Origin: Oscillospiraceae bacterium
GTDB lineage: Bacteria; Bacillota; Clostridia; Oscillospirales; Acutalibacteraceae
NCBI GenBank assembly: GCA_009783605.1
Contig: WRDE01000045.1
Coordinates: forward strand, 1-10,087
Direction of reading: 5' to 3'
DNA: 10,087 bases
Shown here: positions 1 through 6,738 of the stretch, in pieces
Layout: each line of letters starts with the position of its first letter
Numbering within the stretch: position 1 is the first letter of the stretch
The notes under the pieces: model-generated
The model's database searches: none
What the model saw: only the letters and a program-made list of their open reading frames with translations
What the model was told of the DNA's origin: nothing
Made by a program: the position numbers and the translations under genes

Positions 1-1
1 C

Positions 2-2824
2 ACCGGGGATTATACCGTGATCAGAAACATCACCGGCAACACGGCGGCGGTTTCGGATATCAAATTGGATAATCTGGTCACTTACCGCTATATCAAATTG
101 GATGTTATCAAGGGCACCCAGGAAACCGATCCCGATTCCACCAATAATCCCCGCGCCCGGATCGGTCAGTTTGAAATCTATAACACCAAGACCCAGACCT
201 GGCCGGATGAGGGGGGCACCTCGCCGACCATTACCGGATTCAACGAAAAAATGTATCTGGTTGATGCCCGCATCGAAACCACCCTGACGATGGGGGGACT
301 GCCGCTGACGATGAATACCTGGCTGGCGGCGGGAGATAACCTGCTTGTCACCGAAATCAAATCCGGCGCCGGCTCTCCCCTGCCGCTGACGGCTTCGGTT
401 TGGGCCCAGCGCGGCGGCAGTGACACGCCGATCGACGTCACCCTTTCGCCGGTCCCGACCGTCAGCCGGACGACGCGTACTACAAGCAACGTCAACGGGC
501 ACCGTTCGCAGGCGGCCCTCGCCACCAAAATCATCGGCGCTGAAGTCACCGACATGACGCCGACGCCGTCGGTCAGCGCCAGCGCGGATATCTTTTTCAC
601 CATGGCGCCCGACAGCACGGTATATATCGTCACCGCCATCGGCGGCGGCGGCAGAACCCATAACCGGACCGGCATGACGCTTTTAGACGGGGTGGTGAAT
701 CCCAAGGTTGAAGCGGCCAATATGCTGGACGAGGTTGAGGACACGGATGCGGTATCCGCGCTCAGGGACGGCCATGACGGCTGGTGGAAGGATTACTGGC
801 TCACCTCTTATATTGAGCTGGATCAGTCGGTCAACGACTTAAAAACTATTCAGCAGTATTATTACGCCGCCCAATATCTGTTCGGCTGTATGGCCAATGA
901 GGACGGTATCGCGCCGGGGCTGTATGGGATCTGGCATACCCAGGACGCCCGGGGCTGGAATTCCGACTACCATCTCAACTACAACTATATCGCCACCTGG
1001 TACGGCGCGTTTTCTTCCAACCGTCCCGAGCTGGCGAAATCCGCCATCCAGATGCTGTTAGATTATGTACCGGTCGCCAAGAAAGCGGCGGGAACCACCT
1101 CCGAGCTGCGGAAGCTTCAAAACTTCGGCTCCGGGAGCCATGCGGCCGACCGGGCACAGCTGACGGCCATCGTCAGGAATATGATCGACAACAAAATCGA
1201 TCAGGGCCTGATCAACGCGACCTCCGGCATCGCCGACGCGGTGATCTATCCGGTCGGCATCGGCCCGTACGGCATGGAATTGGATCCCGCCTATCACGGC
1301 CAGATGGCCAACGGCGCGTTCAACGCCACCATCATGCTGGATTATTACGAAGCCACCTTGGACGACGATTTCCTTCAAGCGGATCTCTACGATTTCCTGA
1401 AAATGGTCGCCACGTTTTATGAGGCCTGGTTGGTGGATGAAGGGGACGGCAGTTATACGCTGTATGCCGGATATAACGAAGGCTCCTGGGCGAAAAATTC
1501 CGCGGTGGAGCTGGCGATGTGCAAGCGGGTCTTGAAAAATGTCATCCAGTTCAGCGAAAAATTGGAGCTCGACGCCGACCGCCGGGAAAAATGGCAGGAT
1601 ATGTTAGACGGCCTCGCGCCGCCGCCCACCGCTGTATACAACGGCAAGACCATTTACTCCCTCGCTCAGGAGGAATATTGGTGCGGAGATAATAACGGCA
1701 ACCACGCGGCAACGACCATGCAATGGATGCCGATGTCGCGGCCGGTTCCCGGCGACGGAAATTTCCTGACGATGGAAAGCGTGTTTCCCGGGCGGATGCT
1801 GGGCTATTATTCGACGCCGGCCGAGCTGCAGTTAGCCAGAGACACCACCGATGTGTATGCCCAAAACGGCGTCTGGAACCAGAACAACAGCTTCCCGAAG
1901 GTGTATCCGGTGGCGGTGAATATCCGGTATCCGATCCAGACCATCATCACCAATTTTGCCTCGCGCATCCGCAGCCAGACGGTCGCCAATCTGATGATCT
2001 ATGACGGCATCCACGGCGCGGAAAAGGTCGGCGCCACCGCGGCGGTCAACAGTATGCTGCTGCTCTCGCATAACGGCATCATCAAGATGTTCGGCAACTG
2101 GCTGCCGAACCGGAACGCCTCCTTCACCCGGCTGCGGGCTGACGGCGCGTTCATTGTGTCGGCCAGCTATGACGGCACCGCGCAGAAGCCGGTCAGCGGC
2201 GCCGCCATCCTCAGCGAAAAGGGCGGCTCCTGCACCGTGGCCAATCTGTGGGACGATATGTATGTGGTGGATCAAGACGGCAACCCGGTGGACACCGTCC
2301 CCGGCACCGCGCCGAACCATCCCGACGAAAAAACCACCACCTTCCAGACCCAACCGGGCAAAACGTATAAGCTTCTGAGCGAGAGCGCGCCGCCGGAAAC
2401 CGATAAAACCGCGCTGCAAGATCTGGTAATCAGTCTGAAGGATATCAACTATTCCAGCTATACGCCGCTGTCCGCGCAGCCGGTCTTTCTGGCCGGTGAA
2501 GCGGCGGCAGACATTCTGGCCAAACCCAACGCGACACAGACTGAGGTCGACGACGCCGCAGCCGCTCTGAGCGCGGCGATAGAGGCGCTGCGGAAATGGG
2601 GCTTTGTGGACACTAAGGCCGGCAAGGATAAGGTCGCCATCGACGACGCGCGGTTGATTCTGCAATACTTAGTGGACAAAATCGACCTGGATCCGGCCTC
2701 CCTCGCCGCCGCCGCGGTCCAGGGCACGGTCGAAAACGGCGAGCCGAAGGTAACCATCTCCGACGCCCGGTTGGTGCTGCAATATTTGGTCGGTAAGATC
2801 AATAAGTTCCCGTTAGAAGAATAG
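2..2824 (+). CDS. GH95-like glycoside hydrolase, secreted, with F5/8C, FIVAR-like and dockerin-like modules (5' end outside window)
   Basis: The frame is open from base 2, and the GTG at 17 has no ribosome site, so the true start lies upstream. Numbering from that GTG, residues 1-57 are the end of an F5/8 type C (discoidin) carbohydrate-binding domain, with YRYIKLDVIKGTQ and ARIGQFEIYN. A beta-sandwich region follows, then an (alpha/alpha)6-barrel with HDGWWKDYW (about 252), NSDYHLNYNY (about 314, resembling the paired-Asn motif of GH95 fucosidases) and GDNNGNHAATTMQW (about 557). Residues 796-855 look like a FIVAR module. Residues 862-930 hold two dockerin-like repeats containing DARLILQYLV and DARLVLQYLV. 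The protein probably acts outside the cell on plant or host glycans. GH95-like is my best family call, but substrate and exact family are uncertain. The signal peptide would be upstream of the window. It ends in TAG, 19 bases before a strong hairpin. Confidence 0.8.
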   Translation, partial: TGDYTVIRNITGNTAAVSDIKLDNLVTYRYIKLDVIKGTQETDPDSTNNPRARIGQFEIYNTKTQTWPDEGGTSPTITGFNEKMYLVDARIETTLTMGGLPLTMNTWLAAGDNLLVTEIKSGAGSPLPLTASVWAQRGGSDTPIDVTLSPVPTVSRTTRTTSNVNGHRSQAALATKIIGAEVTDMTPTPSVSASADIFFTMAPDSTVYIVTAIGGGGRTHNRTGMTLLDGVVNPKVEAANMLDEVEDTDAVSALRDGHDGWWKDYWLTSYIELDQSVNDLKTIQQYYYAAQYLFGCMANEDGIAPGLYGIWHTQDARGWNSDYHLNYNYIATWYGAFSSNRPELAKSAIQMLLDYVPVAKKAAGTTSELRKLQNFGSGSHAADRAQLTAIVRNMIDNKIDQGLINATSGIADAVIYPVGIGPYGMELDPAYHGQMANGAFNATIMLDYYEATLDDDFLQADLYDFLKMVATFYEAWLVDEGDGSYTLYAGYNEGSWAKNSAVELAMCKRVLKNVIQFSEKLELDADRREKWQDMLDGLAPPPTAVYNGKTIYSLAQEEYWCGDNNGNHAATTMQWMPMSRPVPGDGNFLTMESVFPGRMLGYYSTPAELQLARDTTDVYAQNGVWNQNNSFPKVYPVAVNIRYPIQTIITNFASRIRSQTVANLMIYDGIHGAEKVGATAAVNSMLLLSHNGIIKMFGNWLPNRNASFTRLRADGAFIVSASYDGTAQKPVSGAAILSEKGGSCTVANLWDDMYVVDQDGNPVDTVPGTAPNHPDEKTTTFQTQPGKTYKLLSESAPPETDKTALQDLVISLKDINYSSYTPLSAQPVFLAGEAAADILAKPNATQTEVDDAAAALSAAIEALRKWGFVDTKAGKDKVAIDDARLILQYLVDKIDLDPASLAAAAVQGTVENGEPKVTISDARLVLQYLVGKINKFPLEE

Positions 2825-2843
2825 TAATCAACACATGCACAAG

Positions 2844-2883
2844 AAATATGTTCGCCAGTCTGCGGACTGGCGAACATATTTTT
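2844..2883 (+). terminator. Rho-independent-type terminator after the glycoside hydrolase (array hairpin 1)
   Basis: A perfect 17 bp stem (2844-2860 with 2865-2881) closes a TGCG loop and is followed by a run of five T. It starts 19 bases after the stop codon at 2824. The A-run on the left means it could also work on the other strand. It is the first hairpin of the tandem array. Confidence 0.75.
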
Positions 2884-2933
2884 GTGGTGCGCTCTAACAC
2901 AAAGGATATTTCAATAATCAACACATACACAAG

Positions 2934-2970
2934 AAATATATTCCGCGCTTCCGGCGCGGAATATATTTTT
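2934..2970 (+). terminator. Array hairpin 2 (terminator-like)
   Basis: A perfect 15 bp stem (2934-2948 with 2954-2968) has a TTCCG loop and a T-run to 2970. The stem core differs from hairpin 1, but the pairing is kept. It may act as a backup terminator. Its position inside the repeat unit suggests it spread with the unit. Confidence 0.55.
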
Positions 2971-3019
2971 GTCTGCGCTTTAACACATGGGATATTTCAA
3001 TAATCAGCACATACACAAG

Positions 3020-3056
3020 AAATATATTCCGCGCTTCCGGCGCGGAATGTATTTTT
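3020..3056 (+). terminator. Array hairpin 3 (terminator-like)
   Basis: This has the same left arm and TTCCG loop as hairpin 2 (3020-3034 with 3040-3054). One base in the right arm is changed, turning a U-A pair into a U-G wobble, so the RNA stem is kept. A T-run follows to 3056. Confidence 0.55.
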
Positions 3057-3124
3057 GTCTGCGCTCTAACGCATGGGATATTTCAATAATCAGCACATAC
3101 ACAAGAAATATGTTCTGCGCTTTA

Positions 3125-3295
3125 AGTGAACACTGATTACATGATAAAATTGTAGGGGCGACCGTCCTCGGTCGCCCGCAAACATAGATAAAATGCGGGT
3201 TGCGCAGGTCGCAACGATTTGCGCAGGTCGCAACGGGTTGCCCGGGCGACCGGGGACGGTCGCCCCTACGAAAATCGGTTAAATCAGCGGTTACT
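3125..3295. mobile_element. MITE-like non-coding element, 171 bp, inserted in array unit 4
   Basis: The ends are imperfect inverted repeats: 3125-3138 AGTGAACACTGATT against the complement of 3282-3295, AGTAACCGCTGATT (11 of 14 match). The arms stay similar inward through GTAGGGGCGACCGTCC. Each arm also folds alone into a 9 bp hairpin, GGGCGACCG with CGGTCGCCC (3156-3177 and 3244-3265). The element is flanked by TA at 3123-3124 and 3296-3297, or by TTAA if read one base wider on each side. Joining the flanks restores the array tail sequence CTTTAACGCATGGG, which supports a real insertion. It has no coding capacity. The TA target would suit mobilisation by an IS630/Tc1-type transposase, which is inference. 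Confidence 0.8.
3200..3235 (+). repeat. Direct repeat pair in the centre of the MITE-like element
   Basis: The 17 bp TTGCGCAGGTCGCAACG occurs at 3200-3216 and again, exactly, at 3219-3235. Each copy contains a short inverted repeat, TTGCG with CGCAA. The repeats sit between the two long arms of the element. Confidence 0.85.
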
Positions 3296-3320
3296 TAACG
3301 CATGGGATATTTCAATAAGC

Positions 3321-3345
3321 CGCGCGCATATATACATATATATAC
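3321..3345. other. 25-base alternating pyrimidine-purine tract upstream of the lipoprotein gene
   Basis: Every base from 3321 to 3345 alternates pyrimidine and purine, first as CG steps and then as CA/TA steps. Such tracts melt easily or can adopt Z-form or cruciform DNA under supercoiling. It lies just before the GGAG ribosome site at 3351. No effect on expression is shown. Confidence 0.6.
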
Positions 3346-3362
3346 TTATTGGAGATGGGCCG

Positions 3363-3926
3363 ATGAAAAAAATTATTCTTTTGTTGTTGACGGTTTGTAT
3401 CCTTATTTCCGCCGGATGCCGGGGTATTGGCGGGTCTGGTATACCGCCGGTCACGGTGAATTTTTGTTGTTTTGCCGCCGGCAGTTACCGGGGGATGGCG
3501 GTGGAGGCCCGGCTTGTCCGGCCGGCGGCGGGGATACTGACGGTTGAGATGCTCCGGCCGGACGCGGTTTCGGGACTGCGGATGGAATGGAAAAACGGGG
3601 AAATATCCTTTTCATTGGGGGATGACAGCTATCCGCTCCCGCCCGCCGGATTGCCGGCGGAGGCCTTCGGCGGCAGTATTCTGGCGGCTTTGGACGCCGC
3701 GCCGGTTGGGACCATTGGCGATAAAAATATCACCAGCGATAAAAATATCACCAGCGATAAAAATATCACCAGCGAAAAAGATACCGCCGGTCGGACCGTG
3801 ACCGGGACCATTCCCTGCGGCGGATATTCGTTGATTTATAATCCGGACGACGGTGCGCTCTGCTCCCTGTCGATTCCGGCGCTGGCGCTTTCGCTGGTGT
3901 TTACGGATTTTCAGGCGGGAGGATAA
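3363..3926 (+). CDS. Lipoprotein of unknown function, possibly LolA-like fold
   Basis: This is a 187-residue protein. The ATG at 3363 follows GGAG (3351-3354) with an 8-base gap, and it gives a clean signal peptide, MKKIILLLLTVCILISAGC, whose lipobox cysteine is residue 19. A longer frame upstream would run through the MITE-like element and is not credible. The mature protein alternates hydrophobic and polar residues as beta strands do (GILTVEMLRP, EISFSLGDDSY, GYSLIYNPDDG, LALSLVFTDF). This resembles small clostridial lipoproteins with a LolA-like beta-sheet fold; the resemblance is from memory and unverified. Residues 120-137 are three exact DKNITS copies. It would be anchored on the outer face of the membrane. 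It converges with the next minus-strand gene, with only 6 bases between the stops and no visible terminator. Confidence 0.75.
   Translation: MKKIILLLLTVCILISAGCRGIGGSGIPPVTVNFCCFAAGSYRGMAVEARLVRPAAGILTVEMLRPDAVSGLRMEWKNGEISFSLGDDSYPLPPAGLPAEAFGGSILAALDAAPVGTIGDKNITSDKNITSDKNITSEKDTAGRTVTGTIPCGGYSLIYNPDDGALCSLSIPALALSLVFTDFQAGG
3720..3773 (+). repeat. 18 bp in-frame triplication within the lipoprotein gene
   Basis: Three identical copies of GATAAAAATATCACCAGC start at 3720, 3738 and 3756, encoding DKNITS three times. A decayed fourth copy follows as GAAAAAGATACC. The exact copies and the A+T-rich unit in a G+C-rich gene point to recent replication slippage. Changes in copy number would keep the reading frame. 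Confidence 0.95.
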
Positions 3927-3932
3927 AAGACA

Positions 3933-4496
3933 CTACCGTTTTTTCTTATATGTATTCTTCATCTTATATTTATTATTTTTCCTGTCAAAAGAAGCCGCAA
4001 ATATGGCCCAGAATACACACGCAGCAAAGAAAGAAAGCGACCCCCACCAAAAATACAAGACATTATGCGGATATATACTGATGCCGTCCGGAGCCGTAAC
4101 CGTGATGCCGCCGTCGCTGTTGCCGTCGGTTAAGCTTTCGCGCAGTTTCATCAGCATATTCGTCTTTTCCAGCGTGGCGGCATCTTCAGGTAAGGAATCC
4201 AGCTCGGTATACGCCGCCTTCATGTTGTTGTACCAGAAGCCGATATCGTTTTCCGGGTTTTTCAAGATAATCGAGATTATGCCTTCGGTCAGATTGTTTT
4301 GCTCGGCGTGCTGAATCGCCTTGAGCAGCTCGGTTTTCGCCATTTCAACGGTGCTGGCGTCAGCCGCTCTTTTTATGTAAGCGGTGCAGTCAAAGCTAAA
4401 CGCCATGCTCCTTACGATCCGGACGGCCGCCCACGCGCCGAACAGCAGAGTACAGATAATAGCCGGTAATATGACAATTTTTGCGATTTTTCCCAT
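3933..4496 (-). CDS. Two-helix membrane protein of unknown function, last gene of the ATPase operon
   Basis: This is a 187-residue protein. The ATG at 4496 is preceded by AAGGAG with an 8-base gap, and the gene starts 12 bases after the ATPase subunit D stop, so co-transcription is likely. A membrane segment spans about residues 6-28 and another about 146-169. Between them is a helical, probably extracytoplasmic region with AADASTVEMAKTELLKAIQH (45-64), then a DIGFWYNN motif (84-91). The basic tail DRKNNKYKMKNTYKKKR would be cytoplasmic. I recall similar unnamed proteins in varied bacteria, but no function is known to me. It is not an ATPase subunit I recognise. The last 60 bases of the gene are much more A+T-rich than the rest. 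Confidence 0.75.
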   Translation of the reverse strand: MGKIAKIVILPAIICTLLFGAWAAVRIVRSMAFSFDCTAYIKRAADASTVEMAKTELLKAIQHAEQNNLTEGIISIILKNPENDIGFWYNNMKAAYTELDSLPEDAATLEKTNMLMKLRESLTDGNSDGGITVTAPDGISIYPHNVLYFWWGSLSFFAACVFWAIFAASFDRKNNKYKMKNTYKKKR

Positions 4497-4508
4497 GATG
4501 CGTTCTCC

Positions 4509-5120
4509 TTACGTCGGATTTTTTGATTTGATCACCTTCAGCCGCGAAAATTCCTCCCGCTCTTTTTCTTCCAGCGATTCGGTGATATATTTCACGTCGC
4601 CGGTCAGCCGCGGGATGATGATGTTCCGCAGCGCGTTGGCGCGTTTTTGGGTCTTTTTGACAGCATAGGCCAGCCGATAGATGCTGTTTTCCACCTCGGC
4701 CAGCTCGGCGGTCAGCCGTTTGACCTCCCCGAATTTGATATAGGCCTCATCCACCAGCATACTGGTGCCGATAAAGCCGTAGCTCAGTTCGGCCGGCTGG
4801 GGGTCCAGCGTCAGCAGCGGGATCTCCACCCCCATGACGCTGCGGGAGGACAAGGCCAGCCCGTCCTCCACCGGGATGGATTCCGCCAGCCGGTCGATAA
4901 AGCCGTGGGCGACGTTGGCCCGCTGCAGCGCCAGATACGCCTCGGCGTAATACCGGTCGATATTGTGCTGGAGCTCCTCGGCCCGGTCGATCAGCAGCAT
5001 CATCTCCCGGACAATGATGCTGCGCTTGCGGTCCAGCAGATCATACCCGTTCCGCGCCAGCGACAGGGTCTTTTTGGTGTTGATGAGGTTGCCCTTGGTG
5101 GGGAATACGGGTTGCGCCAA
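4509..5120 (-). CDS. ntpD: V/A-type ATP synthase subunit D (central stalk)
   Basis: At 203 residues the length is normal for the family. The N-terminal signature FPTKGNLINTKKTLSLARNG (6-25), then GYDLLDRKR (25-33), and the C-terminal TQKRANALRNIIIPRL (157-172) are diagnostic. The protein forms the long antiparallel coiled-coil shaft that turns inside the A3B3 head and couples it to the membrane rotor. The start is TTG at 5120, chosen because PTK should be near the N-terminus and because AGAGGTG lies 5 bases upstream. No ATG or GTG fits in frame. In related operons D directly follows B. Here two extra genes lie between them, and D starts 18 bases after the XRE-DUF6273 stop. Confidence 0.95.
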   Translation of the reverse strand: MAQPVFPTKGNLINTKKTLSLARNGYDLLDRKRSIIVREMMLLIDRAEELQHNIDRYYAEAYLALQRANVAHGFIDRLAESIPVEDGLALSSRSVMGVEIPLLTLDPQPAELSYGFIGTSMLVDEAYIKFGEVKRLTAELAEVENSIYRLAYAVKKTQKRANALRNIIIPRLTGDVKYITESLEEKEREEFSRLKVIKSKNPT

Positions 5121-5132
5121 AACGTCACCTCT
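5121..5132 (-). promoter_or_regulatory. Ribosome binding site deciding the TTG start of subunit D
   Basis: On the minus strand AGAGGTG (5126-5132) is followed by ACGTT and then TTG. It lies in the 18-base gap after the upstream stop codon, so translation of D can begin independently or by coupling. Confidence 0.7.
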
Positions 5133-5138
5133 TTAGTT

Positions 5139-5993
5139 TTATAGACTCAACCATAACGCAGGCCGAACGCCCATATCAATAGAATACACATCACAGCCGC
5201 AAACAAATAATGCGCCTTGCTTGCCTACAACCACGGCCGTATACCGTAAATGTATGCCGGGCGAACGCAGCCACCACCATTTTTCGTCCCAACCCGCGTT
5301 GTATACTTTTTTGTAAAATACTTTTCGCGCGTCGTTGTATTGGTCGTTGATACACTCACCATAATCTATACAATGGGGTCCGTCACTTAATACAAGTTCT
5401 TCACTTTCATCACTTTTCCAGTGCCATCTTTTGTTGTTGTGCAAATCGCCGCTGTCACCGAAGTATTGCAGCACTTCCGCTGTACTTAGCAAAAAGATTC
5501 TGTCAGCAGTAGGATTTCCCCATTTCGTGCCGTACCACGGATTGTCGCAATCGGTTACTCTTGTTTCCAATATTCGCGCTCTATCCGACGGGTCGAAGGT
5601 GTCATAAAATTGCTTATTCAGATACTTACGCAAATCACAATGCTCCCATGTGATCTTTGTAAATTCCTCGTGATAGGCGCGTTGTTCAATAACGCCTTCG
5701 GTCACAATCAACGCGCTGTTGCCATCGGATTTTAACACACGCCATTGATACTTGCCGAAAGGGATCGTTGCGCCCTCTTTTATGATAATTGGCATCAGTA
5801 TCGAATCAATCGAGCTGTTCAATAGTTTCGCCAATACCGGCTGCATGGCTGTTTCCGGCAGCGTATGGCCATTTTCCCATTTGCTGACTGCCTGTGCGCT
5901 TATTTCCAATTTTTCCGCCAGTTCCTCTTGCGTATAGCCGTTTCGTTTGCGCAAGAGCAGAATTTGATTGCCTACACTAATATTGTTTATCAT
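5139..5993 (-). CDS. XRE-family helix-turn-helix protein with C-terminal DUF6273 domain
   Basis: This is a 284-residue protein. The ATG at 5993 follows AGGAGGG with a 6-base gap. Residues 9-63 are a Cro/CI-type DNA-binding domain (LRKRNGYTQEELAEKLEISA, then AVSKWENGHTLP). Residues 76-284 match the DUF6273 pattern: IPFGKYQWRVL, ALIVTEGVI, TWEHCDLRKYLN, RIFLLSTAEV, WWWLRSPG and the terminal GVRPALWL. The repressor head suggests a transcription regulator, and the DUF6273 part may sense a ligand or bind a protein; its function is unknown. A dyad just upstream of its own start is a likely operator. The gene lies between ATPase subunits B and D in the same direction, with base composition nearer 45% G+C than the ATPase genes. 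This suggests it is an insertion. Confidence 0.88.
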   Translation of the reverse strand: MINNISVGNQILLLRKRNGYTQEELAEKLEISAQAVSKWENGHTLPETAMQPVLAKLLNSSIDSILMPIIIKEGATIPFGKYQWRVLKSDGNSALIVTEGVIEQRAYHEEFTKITWEHCDLRKYLNKQFYDTFDPSDRARILETRVTDCDNPWYGTKWGNPTADRIFLLSTAEVLQYFGDSGDLHNNKRWHWKSDESEELVLSDGPHCIDYGECINDQYNDARKVFYKKVYNAGWDEKWWWLRSPGIHLRYTAVVVGKQGALFVCGCDVYSIDMGVRPALWLSL

Positions 5994-6012
5994 GCATAAC
6001 CCTCCTGCTATC

Positions 6013-6067
6013 TTTCTATGGGAGACAAAGCAATATTAACATAGAATATCATATATCACCATAGAAA
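6013..6067 (-). promoter_or_regulatory. Candidate operator: three TTCTATG-type half-sites upstream of the XRE gene
   Basis: TTTCTATGG (6013-6021) is the exact reverse complement of CCATAGAAA (6059-6067). A third, imperfect copy, ACATAGAAT, lies at 6039-6047. The second and third ATAGAA cores are 20 bases apart, about two helical turns. The cluster lies 19-74 bases before the start codon, where an XRE repressor would bind to control itself. Repressor binding is inference, and no good -35/-10 pair is assigned. Confidence 0.45.
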
Positions 6068-6086
6068 ACCGGTTGTGTTTTCCATT

Positions 6087-6108
6087 AAAAACTTAACTTC
6101 TGGTTAAG
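6087..6108 (-). terminator. Weak candidate terminator after the single-pass membrane protein
   Basis: On the minus strand, CTTAAC, a CAGAA loop, GTTAAG and then TTTTT lie 9 bases after the stop at 6118. The stem is only six base pairs and A+T-rich, so termination would be partial at best. If it works, it would lower read-through into the XRE gene and subunit D. Confidence 0.35.
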
Positions 6109-6117
6109 CTGATAGAT

Positions 6118-6666
6118 TTATTGGTTATTCATCATTTCATACACATGATACAGATACTCTTTCACTCTTTCCGGAAGGTTGTCGATGTCATAATCCTGTA
6201 CTACCTCTTTTTCTCTCTCAGTTTCCCATTTCGTTATGACTGCGTATTCGGTTCCGTCCGGGTTTGTTAGAATGTCTACCGTGAATTTATTTTTCCAGCT
6301 TCCTTTTTCATATGAATACAGGATCAATCCCACATCGTTTGATATGACGAAAAAATCATTGTTTTTCAGCGCCCACATCCCCTCGACATAGAAGCTGTCT
6401 AAGAGGCCGCCTCTTGCGGCATACCATGTGGGGGTTGTGTAAATAATGTTATTCTGCTTGTTGATAATGCTATATATTCTAAAATAGCCGTCGGCGCCGG
6501 TCGATTCCATCAGAATATATTGCCCGTCGGGGGATAGATTATCGAACGCTTTTGTTTCCGGCGGACGGGAAAAGAATACCGTCACGAAAAAGCCGATTAC
6601 TGCACCGATTACAAGAATTGCAACCGTCCATACCCCTAAAAAAGCCCATACATGTTTCATTTTCAT
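6118..6666 (-). CDS. Single-pass membrane-anchored protein of unknown function
   Basis: This is a 182-residue protein. The ATG at 6666 has GGAGG 10 bases upstream. One strong membrane segment covers about residues 8-32 (AFLGVWTVAILVIGAVIGFF), so most of the protein is probably outside the membrane as a tethered domain. The LSPDGQYILMES stretch (44-55) and the beta-rich run after it look like blades of a small propeller-like or all-beta domain. The C-terminus is acidic and helical (NLPERVKEYLYHVYEMMN). I do not recognise the family. It sits 72 bases after the subunit B stop and 124 bases before the XRE gene, in the place where B normally runs straight into D. Its lower G+C than the ATPase genes marks it as inserted. 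Confidence 0.7.
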   Translation of the reverse strand: MKMKHVWAFLGVWTVAILVIGAVIGFFVTVFFSRPPETKAFDNLSPDGQYILMESTGADGYFRIYSIINKQNNIIYTTPTWYAARGGLLDSFYVEGMWALKNNDFFVISNDVGLILYSYEKGSWKNKFTVDILTNPDGTEYAVITKWETEREKEVVQDYDIDNLPERVKEYLYHVYEMMNNQ

Positions 6667-6738
6667 TATGGATTTTCCTCCGATTCTTTATCAGCATATA
6701 ATTAGAGCACACTTTCGCGATTAGTGAATAACCATGCA

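Larger units (their letters stand above)
2825..3124 (+). repeat. Tandem array of 86-90 bp hairpin units
   Basis: Units start at 2825, 2915, 3001 and 3087, with spacings of 90, 86 and 86 bp. Each begins TAATCA(A/G)CACAT(A/G)CACAAG, runs into a hairpin core with a T-run, and ends with a tail like CTAACGCATGGGATATTTCA. Units 1-3 have intact hairpins. Unit 4 keeps only the first nine bases of the left arm (3106-3114) and then jumps to the tail. The rest of its tail reappears at 3296-3318, beyond the inserted element at 3125-3295. With that element, the array fills most of the 538 bp between the glycosidase and the lipoprotein gene. Confidence 0.9.

Noticed and set aside
1832..2665. Long open frame of 277 codons on the minus strand inside the glycosidase gene
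   Set aside because: It mirrors the G+C-rich codon pattern of the plus-strand gene, has no ribosome site or recognisable domain, and the plus-strand protein is clearly real.
2825..3124. CRISPR array
   Set aside because: The conserved part is longer than a CRISPR repeat, the variable part is a perfect palindrome and not a unique spacer, and there are no cas genes.
2825..3124. Integron attC array
   Set aside because: There is no integrase and there are no cassette genes between units, and the hairpins are perfect and end in T-runs like terminators.
3219..3362. Upstream extension of the lipoprotein to an ATG at 3219
   Set aside because: It would translate the MITE-like element and array remnant and bury the signal peptide; the ATG at 3363 has a ribosome site and a proper lipoprotein signal.
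3853..4314. Plus-strand open frame of 153 codons overlapping the lipoprotein end and the minus-strand membrane gene
   Set aside because: It overlaps two better-supported genes in other frames, and its protein has no recognisable features.
5139..5300. Diversity-generating retroelement variable region
   Set aside because: Only a loose resemblance of the protein tail is seen; no template repeat or reverse transcriptase is in the window.
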